This document shows, in pieces, positions 27,889 to 35,642 of a DNA stretch of 64,000 nt. A model generated the notes under the pieces. The model was not told the origin of the DNA. It saw only the letters and a program-made list of their open reading frames with translations, and made no database searches. The DNA is from Emergencia sp. (GTDB lineage: Bacteria; Bacillota; Clostridia; Peptostreptococcales; Anaerovoracaceae). The stretch covers positions 1-64,000 of the forward strand of contig JALEOD010000042.1 of assembly GCA_022767345.1 (NCBI GenBank). The letters run 5' to 3'. Numbering within the stretch: position 1 is the stretch's first letter; each line of letters begins with the position of its first letter. Position numbers and translations under genes: made by a program.

Positions 27889-30427
27889 CCTAACAATAGG
27901 CATTTTTGCCCATGTGGACGCCGGAAAGACGACTCTGTCTGAAGGCGTCCTTTATCAAAACGGCATTACCAGACAGATGGGACGAGTGGATCACGGTGAC
28001 TCCTTTCTCGATACTTTTGCGCTGGAAAAAAGCCGCGGTATTACTATTTTTTCCAAACAGGCGGTCTTTTCCTTAGGAGATAAAGAAGTTACGCTCCTTG
28101 ATACGCCGGGCCATGTGGATTTTTCCGCGGAAATGGAACGAACCCTACAGGTTCTTGACTATGCTATTCTTTTAATCAGCGGCCCTGATGGTGTGACCGG
28201 TCAGGTGCTGACCTTATGGGAACTGCTTTCCCGCTATCATGTACCAACTTTTATTTTTATCAATAAAATGGATCAGCAAGGTCTGAACTTGACCTCAATT
28301 ATGGAGGACGTAAGGGCTCGTTTAAATGAGCAGTGCGTCCTTGCCGGCAGTGAAGACTTTTATGAAAGAGCTGCTCTGTGTGATGAAACTCTGCTGGAAT
28401 CCTATCTGGAAACTGGAAAAGTCTCTGATGATACCTGCGCAGAGCTGATTAAAGAAAGAAAGCTGTTTCCTTGCTACTACGGATCTGCGCTGAAAATGCA
28501 GGGCATTGATACACTTCTTGACGGACTTTCAACTTATACAATCTGTCCGAAATACGGCGAAAGCTTTGGGGCGAGAATTTATAAAATCAGCAGGGACGAG
28601 CAGGGAAACCGGCTGACACATATGAAAATTACCGGCGGCAGTCTGTCTGTAAAGGAACAGATTGGCGAAAGCAAGATACATCAGATACGTATTTATAACG
28701 GAAAGAAATTTGATGCGGTGCAGAGGGCAGAAGCAGGCAGTATCTGCGCAGTAACAGGGCTTTCTGATACTTTTTGCGGTCAGGGGCTGGGATTTGAGCC
28801 TGCCGGAAGCGCCCCTTATCTGGATACAGTCTTAAGCTACGAGATACTGCTTCCTGCTGACTGGGAACCCCACGATGCCTATGAGAAATTTCTGCAGCTG
28901 TCGGAGGAACTGCCGGAGCTTCACGTGTCCTGGAGTGAGGAAAGCAGCGCGCTTACCATCGGCATGATGGGAGAAATCCAGGGTGAAATTTTAAAAAGTC
29001 TTGTCTTGGAACGCTTTGGAAAATCCATTGAATTTGGGGAAGATACGGTTTTATATAAAGAAACTATTGTAAATAGAGCAGAGGGCGTAGGACATTTTGA
29101 GCCTCTTCGTCACTATGCGGAAGTCCATCTGCTGCTTACACCGCTTCCAGAAGGAAGCGGCATCGTTGTCGATACAGACTGCAGCGAGGACGTGCTGGAC
29201 AGAAACTGGCAGCGGCTTGTCGTGACCCATCTCCTTGAGAAAACCCATACAGGGCTTTTGACAAATTCGCCGCTGACGGATATGAAAATCACTTTAACCA
29301 CTGGACGCGCTCATGTAAAGCACACAGAGGGCGGTGATTTTCGTCAGGCAACCTACAGAGCGCTTCGTCACGGTTTGAGAAAAGGGGGCTGCAGACTTCT
29401 GGAGCCTTACTATGCTTACCGTCTGGAACTGCCGACAGATTTCATCGGAAGAGCGATGAACGATATTCAAAATATGCACGGCACCTGCGAGCCATCGTCT
29501 GCTGCGGGAACAAATGCAGTTTTGGCTGGGCGTGCGCCGGTTTCCATGATGAAAGGTTACCAGAAAGATGTTACTTCTTATACAAAAGGAGAGGGCAGGC
29601 TTTACTACACTTTGGCAGGGTACTTTCCGTGTCACAACGAAGAGGATGTTGTACAGGCGGTTGGCTATGAAGCAGACCGTGATTTAGAAAATCCTAGTGA
29701 TTCCATCTTCTGCAAATCCGGTGCCGGCGTCAGCGTCCCTTGGCAGGAGGTGGAACAGTACATGCACCTGCCTCTAACCTGGCAGCCGGAAAAAGTCCAA
29801 GGCGGCGCTGATTATTTGCGGGGCGGCACCAGTTCCCGTCAGTACAGCGATGAAGAACTGGAAGCAGTATTCAGACAGACCTATGGCACAAGCAAGAGAG
29901 AAACAAACCGTTTTAAGAAAAGTGCCAGAATGATTACCGCGGAAAGCGGACTTTCCGGTCCTCGTGTAAAAAGCGCCTATAATAACGCTTCTGCCGAGGA
30001 AGTGCTGCTTATCGACGGCTATAACATGATATTTGCGTGGGAAGAATTGAAAGACATGGCATCCTTGAGTCTTGCAAGTGCCCGAGATTTACTCATTGAA
30101 ATCCTTAGCAATTATCAGGGCTATAAAGAAAATCGAATCATCGTCGTCTTTGACGGTTATAAGAAACCGGGTAATCCCGGCACCACCCAGACCATTCACA
30201 ATATGCAGATTATCTACACCAGGGAAGGGGAGACTGCCGACCAGTTTATTGAAAAATTCGTACTGGAGCATGTGAAAAAGCTGCGTATCACCGTGGCGAC
30301 CTCTGACGGACTGGAGCAGATGATGATTTTCGGGCAAGGCGCCCTTCGTATGTCAGCCAGAGAACTTCGTCTGCATATCATGGACACTAATACGGAAATC
30401 AGAGAGAAGTTTCTGCATAAGTCTTAA
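27872..30427 (+). CDS. TetM/EF-G-like translation GTPase fused to a C-terminal NYN (YacP/Rae1-like) nuclease domain
   Basis: An 851-residue two-part protein. Residues 1 to about 640 match ribosomal-protection GTPases: AHVDAGKTT, RGITIFSKQ, DTPGHVDF, NKMDQ, and late domains with PTDFIGRAMNDI and GRLYYTLAGYFPCHN. A linker with YLRGGTSSRQYSDEELEAVF follows. Residues from about 708 form an NYN domain: LLIDGYNMIFAWEEL, VVFDGYKK, TADQFIEKF and VATSDGLEQ carry the acidic residues expected of YacP/Rae1, the A-site mRNA endonuclease of Bacillus. ATG 27872 is chosen over 27842 because of the AAAAGGA site and the G-domain start. The function, an RNase delivered to the ribosome by a GTPase, is inference; tetracycline resistance is not implied. 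Confidence 0.88.
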   Translation: MNQKNNLTIGIFAHVDAGKTTLSEGVLYQNGITRQMGRVDHGDSFLDTFALEKSRGITIFSKQAVFSLGDKEVTLLDTPGHVDFSAEMERTLQVLDYAILLISGPDGVTGQVLTLWELLSRYHVPTFIFINKMDQQGLNLTSIMEDVRARLNEQCVLAGSEDFYERAALCDETLLESYLETGKVSDDTCAELIKERKLFPCYYGSALKMQGIDTLLDGLSTYTICPKYGESFGARIYKISRDEQGNRLTHMKITGGSLSVKEQIGESKIHQIRIYNGKKFDAVQRAEAGSICAVTGLSDTFCGQGLGFEPAGSAPYLDTVLSYEILLPADWEPHDAYEKFLQLSEELPELHVSWSEESSALTIGMMGEIQGEILKSLVLERFGKSIEFGEDTVLYKETIVNRAEGVGHFEPLRHYAEVHLLLTPLPEGSGIVVDTDCSEDVLDRNWQRLVVTHLLEKTHTGLLTNSPLTDMKITLTTGRAHVKHTEGGDFRQATYRALRHGLRKGGCRLLEPYYAYRLELPTDFIGRAMNDIQNMHGTCEPSSAAGTNAVLAGRAPVSMMKGYQKDVTSYTKGEGRLYYTLAGYFPCHNEEDVVQAVGYEADRDLENPSDSIFCKSGAGVSVPWQEVEQYMHLPLTWQPEKVQGGADYLRGGTSSRQYSDEELEAVFRQTYGTSKRETNRFKKSARMITAESGLSGPRVKSAYNNASAEEVLLIDGYNMIFAWEELKDMASLSLASARDLLIEILSNYQGYKENRIIVVFDGYKKPGNPGTTQTIHNMQIIYTREGETADQFIEKFVLEHVKKLRITVATSDGLEQMMIFGQGALRMSARELRLHIMDTNTEIREKFLHKS

Positions 30428-30446
30428 AAAAAGCCACTTGTATGCG

Positions 30447-30491
30447 AAAAAACACCGTTTATCATAAATATCTTGAAATGGTGTTTTTTTT
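30447..30491 (+). terminator. terminator after the GTPase-NYN gene
   Basis: AAAAAACACC (30447-30456) pairs with GGTGTTTTTT (30480-30489), with a T-run. The loop is long (23 bases), with partial inner pairing. Confidence 0.75.
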
Positions 30492-30516
30492 GTTGTAAAA
30501 TGAAAAGGCATGAGTA

Positions 30517-30533
30517 TTTACATTAAATGTAAA
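30517..30533. promoter_or_regulatory. palindromic operator-like site before the ABC exporter
   Basis: TTTACAT TAA ATGTAAA has perfect 7 bp arms and a 3 bp centre, 27 bp before the ABC start. It has the size and symmetry of a dimeric repressor site (GntR- or TetR-like). No regulator gene is adjacent. Confidence 0.45.
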
Positions 30534-30559
30534 ATCCGGAATAAAAAGAGGTGGAAGAG

Positions 30560-31393
30560 ATGGAACAGGTAATTAAAGTAAACCATTTATCGAAACGATT
30601 TAAAGATACTGCTGCCTTGTCAGACGTATCCTTTGAAATCGAAAAAGGCGAGATTTTTGGTTACCTTGGCCCTTCAGGGGCGGGAAAAACAACGACAATC
30701 AAACTGCTCAGCGGACAGCTGCGCGCTGAAAGCGGAGAGATTTCTCTATTCGGCAAATCGCCTTTTGATACCGAGATTCGAGAAAGAATCGGTATTATGA
30801 GCGATAACAGCGGTCTTTATGACAAGATGACCGTATATGAAAATCTGAAATTATTTGCAGACCTTTATCAGGTTTCCAGAGATAGAATTGATGAAGTATT
30901 ACACCGTATCGGTATGGAGGATGCGGCAAAGAAGCCTTGCGAAAAGCTTTCAAAGGGTATGCGTCAACGTCTTACCTTTGCAAGAACTATTCTGCATAAC
31001 CCGGAGATACTTTTTCTCGATGAGCCTACGGCGAATCTGGACCCTGCTACAGCAGAAGAAGTGCGCAGCCTGATTTTGCAGATGAAAGAGCATGGAACAA
31101 CGGTATTTTTGACGACACACAATATGGAAGAGGCAAACGAGCTCTGTGACCGCATTGCATTCCTCAATTGCGGAAAAATTATAGAGTGCGGGAGCCCATA
31201 CGATTTAAAACTGAAATATGCGAAGAAACAGGTGAAGGTTACGACGGCATCGGAAGAAGTGATTTTGCCGCTGGAGGCAGACCGGCTTTCATCATATCTT
31301 GCCGGCGCTGGTGAAGTCAAGATGATTCATTCCATCGAACCGAGCCTGAAAGAAGTGTTCTTAGCGTTGACAGAAGAAGGAGGGAGAGCATAA
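30560..31393 (+). CDS. ABC transporter ATP-binding protein
   Basis: A 277-residue ATPase of the CcmA/NatA-like export group. It has Walker A GPSGAGKTTT, signature LSKGMRQRL, Walker B ILFLDEPTANLDP, the switch histidine in TTHNMEEANELCD and a short C-terminal domain. ATG 30560 has AGAGGTGG just upstream; a GTG at 30551 overlaps that site. The stop TAA overlaps the permease ATG by one base, so the two form one transporter. Substrate unknown. Confidence 0.93.
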   Translation: MEQVIKVNHLSKRFKDTAALSDVSFEIEKGEIFGYLGPSGAGKTTTIKLLSGQLRAESGEISLFGKSPFDTEIRERIGIMSDNSGLYDKMTVYENLKLFADLYQVSRDRIDEVLHRIGMEDAAKKPCEKLSKGMRQRLTFARTILHNPEILFLDEPTANLDPATAEEVRSLILQMKEHGTTVFLTTHNMEEANELCDRIAFLNCGKIIECGSPYDLKLKYAKKQVKVTTASEEVILPLEADRLSSYLAGAGEVKMIHSIEPSLKEVFLALTEEGGRA

Positions 31394-32124
31394 TGGGAAA
31401 GAGAATTAGGATGCATGTGCTTCGTACTTTGTTCAAAAAGGATATGAAAGGATGTTTCGGCAATCGGAGTATTCTGATTACACTGCTTATTCCAGCTGTC
31501 TTTGCGCTGCTTTATACATACATATTGTCAGACATTACTGGACTTCCGGCTGATTACGTATTGCTTCTGTGCAGCGTAATGGTATTGTCTATCATTCCGT
31601 TGACTGTCCTTTCTACGATGATCGCGGAGGAAAAGGAAAAGCATACCCTTCGGTCATTGATGATGGCAAATGTGTCAGGTGTTGAGTTTATCTTAAGTAA
31701 AGCGCTTGTATGTCTGCTGCTTCTCATCGTAGAAGCTTTAATTCTGTTTTTCGTCTGCGGGGCTGCTATAGCAAGCCTGGCTGGCTATCTGTTTATCATG
31801 GTGTTAGCTTCCCTTGCACTCATTTGTTTTGGTGCAGTGGTAGGCATTGCGGCAAAGGATCAGATGTCCGCAGGAACACTGGGTTCTCCTTTGATGATGC
31901 TTATGTTGATGCCGCCGATATTCGGACAGTTTAGTGAATTTATCGAAAAAGTTGCAAAGGTGCTGCCTACGACATCACTTTACACAGTATATCCATCTGT
32001 TGCGGCAGGAGATTCCCTTACCACGAAGGATAATCTCATTGCCATAGGCGTATGCATTGTCTGGATTATCGCAGGAGTCATTCTGTTCCAGCGGTTTTAT
32101 AAGAAAAAAGGGCTGGACGATTAA
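31393..32124 (+). CDS. ABC transporter permease
   Basis: A 243-residue membrane protein with about six hydrophobic segments and the NatB/ABC-2-like motif AEEKEKHTLRSLMMANVSG in the first loop, plus the AKDQMSAGTLGSPLMML segment. It starts on the last base of the ATPase stop with AGGAGGG before it. Similar pairs export peptides, sodium or drugs; nothing here decides which. Confidence 0.88.
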   Translation: MGKRIRMHVLRTLFKKDMKGCFGNRSILITLLIPAVFALLYTYILSDITGLPADYVLLLCSVMVLSIIPLTVLSTMIAEEKEKHTLRSLMMANVSGVEFILSKALVCLLLLIVEALILFFVCGAAIASLAGYLFIMVLASLALICFGAVVGIAAKDQMSAGTLGSPLMMLMLMPPIFGQFSEFIEKVAKVLPTTSLYTVYPSVAAGDSLTTKDNLIAIGVCIVWIIAGVILFQRFYKKKGLDD

Positions 32125-32154
32125 GAAAAAATAAAGGATTAAAGGAGCTTTTCC

Positions 32155-33138
32155 ATGATGAAACGACTGATTCTTATTATGTGCATATTTCTGGTTTTGC
32201 CTCTGGAGTGTTTTGGCGCCAGCAATTATATTGTCAGTTCTACTGACAGCAAATATACCTATGGCGACTTCACCGAGGATCTTTATGCTTTGACGGAAAA
32301 ATACCCAGACAGACTTTCTAAAACCTACTTGGGAAAAACTGCTGATAATAGAAGTCTGTACTGTGTTACTCTTGGAAATCCCGAGGCGAAAAAACAGATA
32401 TTTGTAACAGCCGGAATTCATGGCAGGGAGTATATCAACAGCCAGCTGGTTATGCGCATGATTGAGTATTACTGCAGAAACTATCAATCAGGCCTTTACT
32501 GCGGCATTTCCTATAAGGAGCTTTTTGATTCGGTCAGTATCGTTATCGTGCCTATGGCAAATCCCGACGGTATTGCAATCAGCGCTCTTGGACCTAACTC
32601 CATCAGAAACGCGGCGCTTCGGAAAAAGATAAAGAAAATGCCGAGAACCGGCGCTTATTCCAACTGGCAGGCCAACGCAAGAGGGGTTGACCTGAATAGA
32701 AATTACAAGATGTACAGTTCTTATCCGAGTACAAAGACTTATGCCAGCCAGTATTATCCCGGTCCGAAGCGGTTTTCTGAGAATGAGACTCAAGGGATTT
32801 TAGAGGCGATGGAAAGCTGCTCCAATGTGCAGGCAGTTATTAACTATCACAGCATGGGGCGGGTGATTTACTGGGGTTATCACAATAAAAACTATAAAGC
32901 CAGATGCTGGTCCTTTGTCAGGCTGTTTCGTGACATGACCGGTTACAGTACCATTGATGAAAGCTATACCAAAGCAACATACGGAGATTTTGAGCATTAT
33001 ATCATGCACGAATACAAAATCCCATACGTCTGCATCGAAAACGGAATCAGCGGTGTACCCGTTCCAAATAGGGAGTTTTCCTCAATCTTTAAAAAGAATA
33101 AGTTGGGCTTTGCCAAAGCTGCCTATCAATACAGGTAG
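32155..33138 (+). CDS. secreted M14 family zinc carboxypeptidase
   Basis: A 327-residue peptidase with an N-terminal signal peptide (about residues 1-22, ending FGASN). Zinc ligands are His and Glu in GIHGREY and the later His in INYHSMG. Substrate-binding segments are PMANPDG and RGVDLNRNY, and the catalytic Glu is in CIENGISG. Close relatives include gamma-D-glutamyl-diamino acid endopeptidases that trim cell-wall peptides, a fitting but unproven role. It follows the ABC permease by 30 bp with an AAAGGAG site and ends in its own terminator. Confidence 0.9.
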   Translation: MMKRLILIMCIFLVLPLECFGASNYIVSSTDSKYTYGDFTEDLYALTEKYPDRLSKTYLGKTADNRSLYCVTLGNPEAKKQIFVTAGIHGREYINSQLVMRMIEYYCRNYQSGLYCGISYKELFDSVSIVIVPMANPDGIAISALGPNSIRNAALRKKIKKMPRTGAYSNWQANARGVDLNRNYKMYSSYPSTKTYASQYYPGPKRFSENETQGILEAMESCSNVQAVINYHSMGRVIYWGYHNKNYKARCWSFVRLFRDMTGYSTIDESYTKATYGDFEHYIMHEYKIPYVCIENGISGVPVPNREFSSIFKKNKLGFAKAAYQYR

Positions 33139-33152
33139 TTGGCAGAGCTTCG

Positions 33153-33190
33153 AAAAGACTGTTTTTACCGGATGTAGAATCAGTCTTTTG
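33153..33190 (+). terminator. terminator after the M14 peptidase gene
   Basis: AAAAGACTG (33153-33161) pairs with CAGTCTTTT (33181-33189). The T-tract is short. This closes the long plus-strand gene run. Confidence 0.7.
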
Positions 33191-33786
33191 TGCATCTATT
33201 TTCGTAATTTTTTTTTCATAAACCAGAGGGGATTTGGAAGTAATGCTGTGAAATAATTGTTTGCAAACCATAGTCTCAAGAAAAATTTCTTAGAGGCTAT
33301 TTTGATTTGCGGTTTTGCTGATTGCAAATGGGGTGACTGGTTGCGAAAGTAGTAACTATTCCTAAAATCATAATTTTGGGAATAGTTATAGTTATTTTTT
33401 GACACTAATCTCAAATACTGCTTATAAACCTCTAAGCCAGTCAATTCTGCGGACCCACGGATTTCTTTTATCTTTGTTGTCATATTGCTGTCTTATCTCA
33501 ATTTCGTTCTGAAAACTTATCGCTAGTTTCAAATCTTCTTACTGAAACATCTTATATTCGCTTGCAGATGCATTACGTTTCATTTCACAGTTTCTATAAG
33601 CCTCCGCGATTTCTTAAAGGCAAAAAATCAGGACTCGCATGTGGTCACACATACAAGTCCTGGTCTTTGGAATGTCTTCTACTTATAAGGAATTGGCGCA
33701 GCAGACACTCCTTTATGGGATAAAATTTCTGAGGCTCTAATTTGCGTTTTAAGCGATTTTATTGGATGTGGTCGATATCTTGGTCA
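33191..33786. other. hairpin-rich non-coding stretch between convergent gene sets
   Basis: About 600 A/T-rich bases without a gene I can support. It holds three large inverted repeats: ATAGTCTC-AAGAAA with TTTCTT-GAG-CTAT (33270-33300); a near-perfect 16 bp stem with loop CATA (33353-33388); and CAGGACT-ATGTG with CACAT-AGTCCTG (33629-33662), which on the minus strand ends in a T-run and would terminate leftward transcription. A minus ORF at 33196-33483 (95 codons, no ribosome site, spanning two of the hairpins) and a short coding-like stretch near 33540-33600 may be decayed remains. Confidence 0.5.
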
Positions 33787-33818
33787 GTAAAAAAACTCGC
33801 TTAAAATGGCGTTTTTTT
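33787..33818 (-). terminator. terminator downstream of the LysM gene
   Basis: On the minus strand AAAAAAACGCC, a short loop and GCGAGTTTTTTT form an imperfect stem followed by a T-run, about 40 bp after the LysM stop. Confidence 0.6.
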
Positions 33819-33857
33819 GAAATATGCCTAAATACACCTAAATTGGTTAAATTGCTA

Positions 33858-34160
33858 TTATTGATATACCGGAACGACGATTTTCTGACCGGCAACAAGC
33901 TCATCAGCAGTAATTTCATTAATATCACAGATGTCCTGAACAATCCGGCGTGCGTCTGAACTGGTCGGTCCATATTCTGTAGCGATATCCCAGATGGTAT
34001 CGCCGGCCTCAATCTCAACTATGTTATATAAGTCTCTGGAGGAACTGATTGCAGTATTAAAACCCATCAAGGTTCCTGAGACAGTTACAAGACAAAGAAT
34101 TAAAACTGTCATAAAAAGTGTAAATCTGAATTTGGAAGCTACTCTATATTTCTTGGTCAT
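33858..34160 (-). CDS. LysM-domain protein, YneA-like SOS cell-division inhibitor
   Basis: A 100-residue protein with a basic N-terminus, one membrane helix (about 12-33) and a C-terminal LysM domain (IVEIEAGDTIWDIATEYGP to GQKIVVPVY). This matches YneA, which halts division during DNA damage in Bacillus. Start ATG 34160 has GAGAGGTGAG upstream. Its promoter carries LexA-like boxes in and around the core elements, which supports SOS control. yneA normally faces lexA; no lexA is present here. The exact name rests on architecture and regulation, so I leave the symbol blank. Confidence 0.83.
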   Translation of the reverse strand: MTKKYRVASKFRFTLFMTVLILCLVTVSGTLMGFNTAISSSRDLYNIVEIEAGDTIWDIATEYGPTSSDARRIVQDICDINEITADELVAGQKIVVPVYQ

Positions 34161-34176
34161 GTGTTCTCACCTCTCT

Positions 34177-34247
34177 AAACATTTGTTCGTTTTCTATATC
34201 TTAACAGAATAAATGTTCTTTGTCAAGAAAAAAATAAACAAATGTTC
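34177..34247 (-). promoter_or_regulatory. SOS promoter with three LexA-like boxes
   Basis: Reading on the minus strand: box GAACATTTGTTT (34236-34247), -35 TTGACA (34221-34226), box GAACATTTATTC (34207-34218) inside the 17 bp spacer, -10 TAAGAT (34198-34203), box GAACAAATGTTT (34177-34188). Each is within one base of the Gram-positive GAACNNNNGTTC form. Bound repressor would cover the core promoter. Confidence 0.8.
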
Positions 34248-34300
34248 TAAAAACGTTCGTACTGAAAACAGACTGCGAACGCTTGCTTTTACAACTGCAA

Positions 34301-34837
34301 TTATAAAGATTTTCCCAGAATATACGCCTTTTCAGGATACTCCGTTTTCTCTATATCCCCTCTTTCAGCACAGGCAATGGCATATATCTGTCCTTTATCC
34401 TCCCAGTTCAGATAATGCATTGCCTCCTCATAAACCGCTTGTATTCCCCTAGCCGTGCGAACATCTGTGTCCGCTGCGGTAACCAGCAGCGCAGATGATT
34501 TCTGTGCGCCGCAGAGTTTTTTGTCGATACCGTAGAAGCGGTCGATGACGGCTTTTATCTGTGAAGTAAATCCGGAATAATACACCGGCGATACGAAAAC
34601 TACCATGTCCGCAGAAATGAGCGGAGGAATCAGTTCCTGCATATCATCGTCAAAAATGCAGGCTGCGTCTCCTTGCCCGCAGACATCACAGCCGATACAG
34701 CTGTACACAGTTTTCTGTGCGGCGTCAAAGCGGAAAACGCTGTGACCAGCTTCTTCTGCGCCCTTTATAAATGAATCCGCAAGAACAAAGGATGTTCCGT
34801 TTTCGTGCGGGCTTCCGGTTAAAACTACAATTTTCAT
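34301..34837 (-). CDS. NADPH-dependent FMN reductase/flavodoxin-like iron-sulfur flavoprotein
   Basis: A 178-residue flavodoxin-fold protein beginning KIVVLTGSPHENGTS, the phosphate-binding loop for FMN. CIGCDVCGQGDAAC is a cysteine-rich motif like that of archaeal iron-sulfur flavoproteins, and FVSPVYYSGFTSQIKAVIDR is the second FMN contact. ATG 34837 is chosen because TGGAGG precedes it; the frame is open further upstream into the next gene. Electron partner and substrate are unknown. Confidence 0.87.
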   Translation of the reverse strand: MKIVVLTGSPHENGTSFVLADSFIKGAEEAGHSVFRFDAAQKTVYSCIGCDVCGQGDAACIFDDDMQELIPPLISADMVVFVSPVYYSGFTSQIKAVIDRFYGIDKKLCGAQKSSALLVTAADTDVRTARGIQAVYEEAMHYLNWEDKGQIYAIACAERGDIEKTEYPEKAYILGKSL

Positions 34838-34850
34838 GTTAAACCTCCAT

Positions 34851-35624
34851 TTATTTGGTGACTTTATCATAAAATTTATCAAGATACTGATTGATTCTAT
34901 CTCTGTAAATGATGCAGAGAACAAAGGCGACGGCAGCAAAGACACCGATTACAGCCATTCCAATGTAATGCTCCTTAAAGTAGAATGCGCCGATTAAAAG
35001 GCTTCCGCCCATGCCGAAGACTCTGCCCGCCATGGAAAATGCCATAAACGCCTTAAATTTCATCTCTGATACACCGGCAGCATAGCTGACAACATCTTTA
35101 GGAAGTCCCGGAATCAGGTACAAAAGAAAGACGATGGTGTACGCTTTTTTGCTGTTTAGCCTGCATATAAAATGATTGATTCGTTCCTCGCCAAAGAACA
35201 AATGTACTGCATCCTTTCCGAGAAGCCGCGACAGATAAAAGGAAATCAGCGTGCCCAGAAAAGCGCCTATCATTGAAAAAATCAGCCCTGGGATAAATCC
35301 GTACAGGTAGCCTGCGGCAAACTGAAAAGCCTGCCCCGGAATAACGCTGATGACGATTTGCACCACCTGAATACCGATATAGATGAAAATACTTTCAAAC
35401 TTATATCGTTCCAGATATGCAAGCACATCGTCAAAAGAACGAAACTGATCGATAAAATCCCTCTGGCAAAAGACAATATACAAAGGTATGCCGATTACAA
35501 TGGCAGAAAGCACCCCCAGCTTCAAGACAGAAAGGAACAGTTTGGTTTTCTTGGCTTTCCTGATGTTCGCCTTTACATCATCTTTCGTTTTATGCGCGTT
35601 TTCTTTCCATGTTTCTTTGTCCAT
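34851..35624 (-). CDS. VTT-domain (TVP38/TMEM64, DedA-like) membrane protein
   Basis: A 257-residue membrane protein with a hydrophilic Lys-rich N-terminus (about 1-28), about six hydrophobic segments and the family core VVQIVISVIPGQAFQFAAGYLYG followed by SRLLGKDAV and LYLIPGLPKDVVSYAAG. VTT proteins are linked to lipid scrambling or membrane homeostasis; a specific role here is unknown. It lies between the FMN reductase and the PLP lyase genes in the same direction, with 13 and 18 bp gaps. Confidence 0.88.
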   Translation of the reverse strand: MDKETWKENAHKTKDDVKANIRKAKKTKLFLSVLKLGVLSAIVIGIPLYIVFCQRDFIDQFRSFDDVLAYLERYKFESIFIYIGIQVVQIVISVIPGQAFQFAAGYLYGFIPGLIFSMIGAFLGTLISFYLSRLLGKDAVHLFFGEERINHFICRLNSKKAYTIVFLLYLIPGLPKDVVSYAAGVSEMKFKAFMAFSMAGRVFGMGGSLLIGAFYFKEHYIGMAVIGVFAAVAFVLCIIYRDRINQYLDKFYDKVTK

Positions 35625-35642
35625 AAGTTTCTCAAATCCCTT

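Noticed and set aside
27872..30427. Tetracycline resistance gene (tetM type)
   Set aside because: The GTPase part is related, but the C-terminal NYN domain and core-gene context do not fit a mobile resistance gene.
33196..33483. A 95-codon minus-strand ORF in the non-coding stretch
   Set aside because: No ribosome site, unusual composition, and it crosses two strong hairpins; probably not translated.
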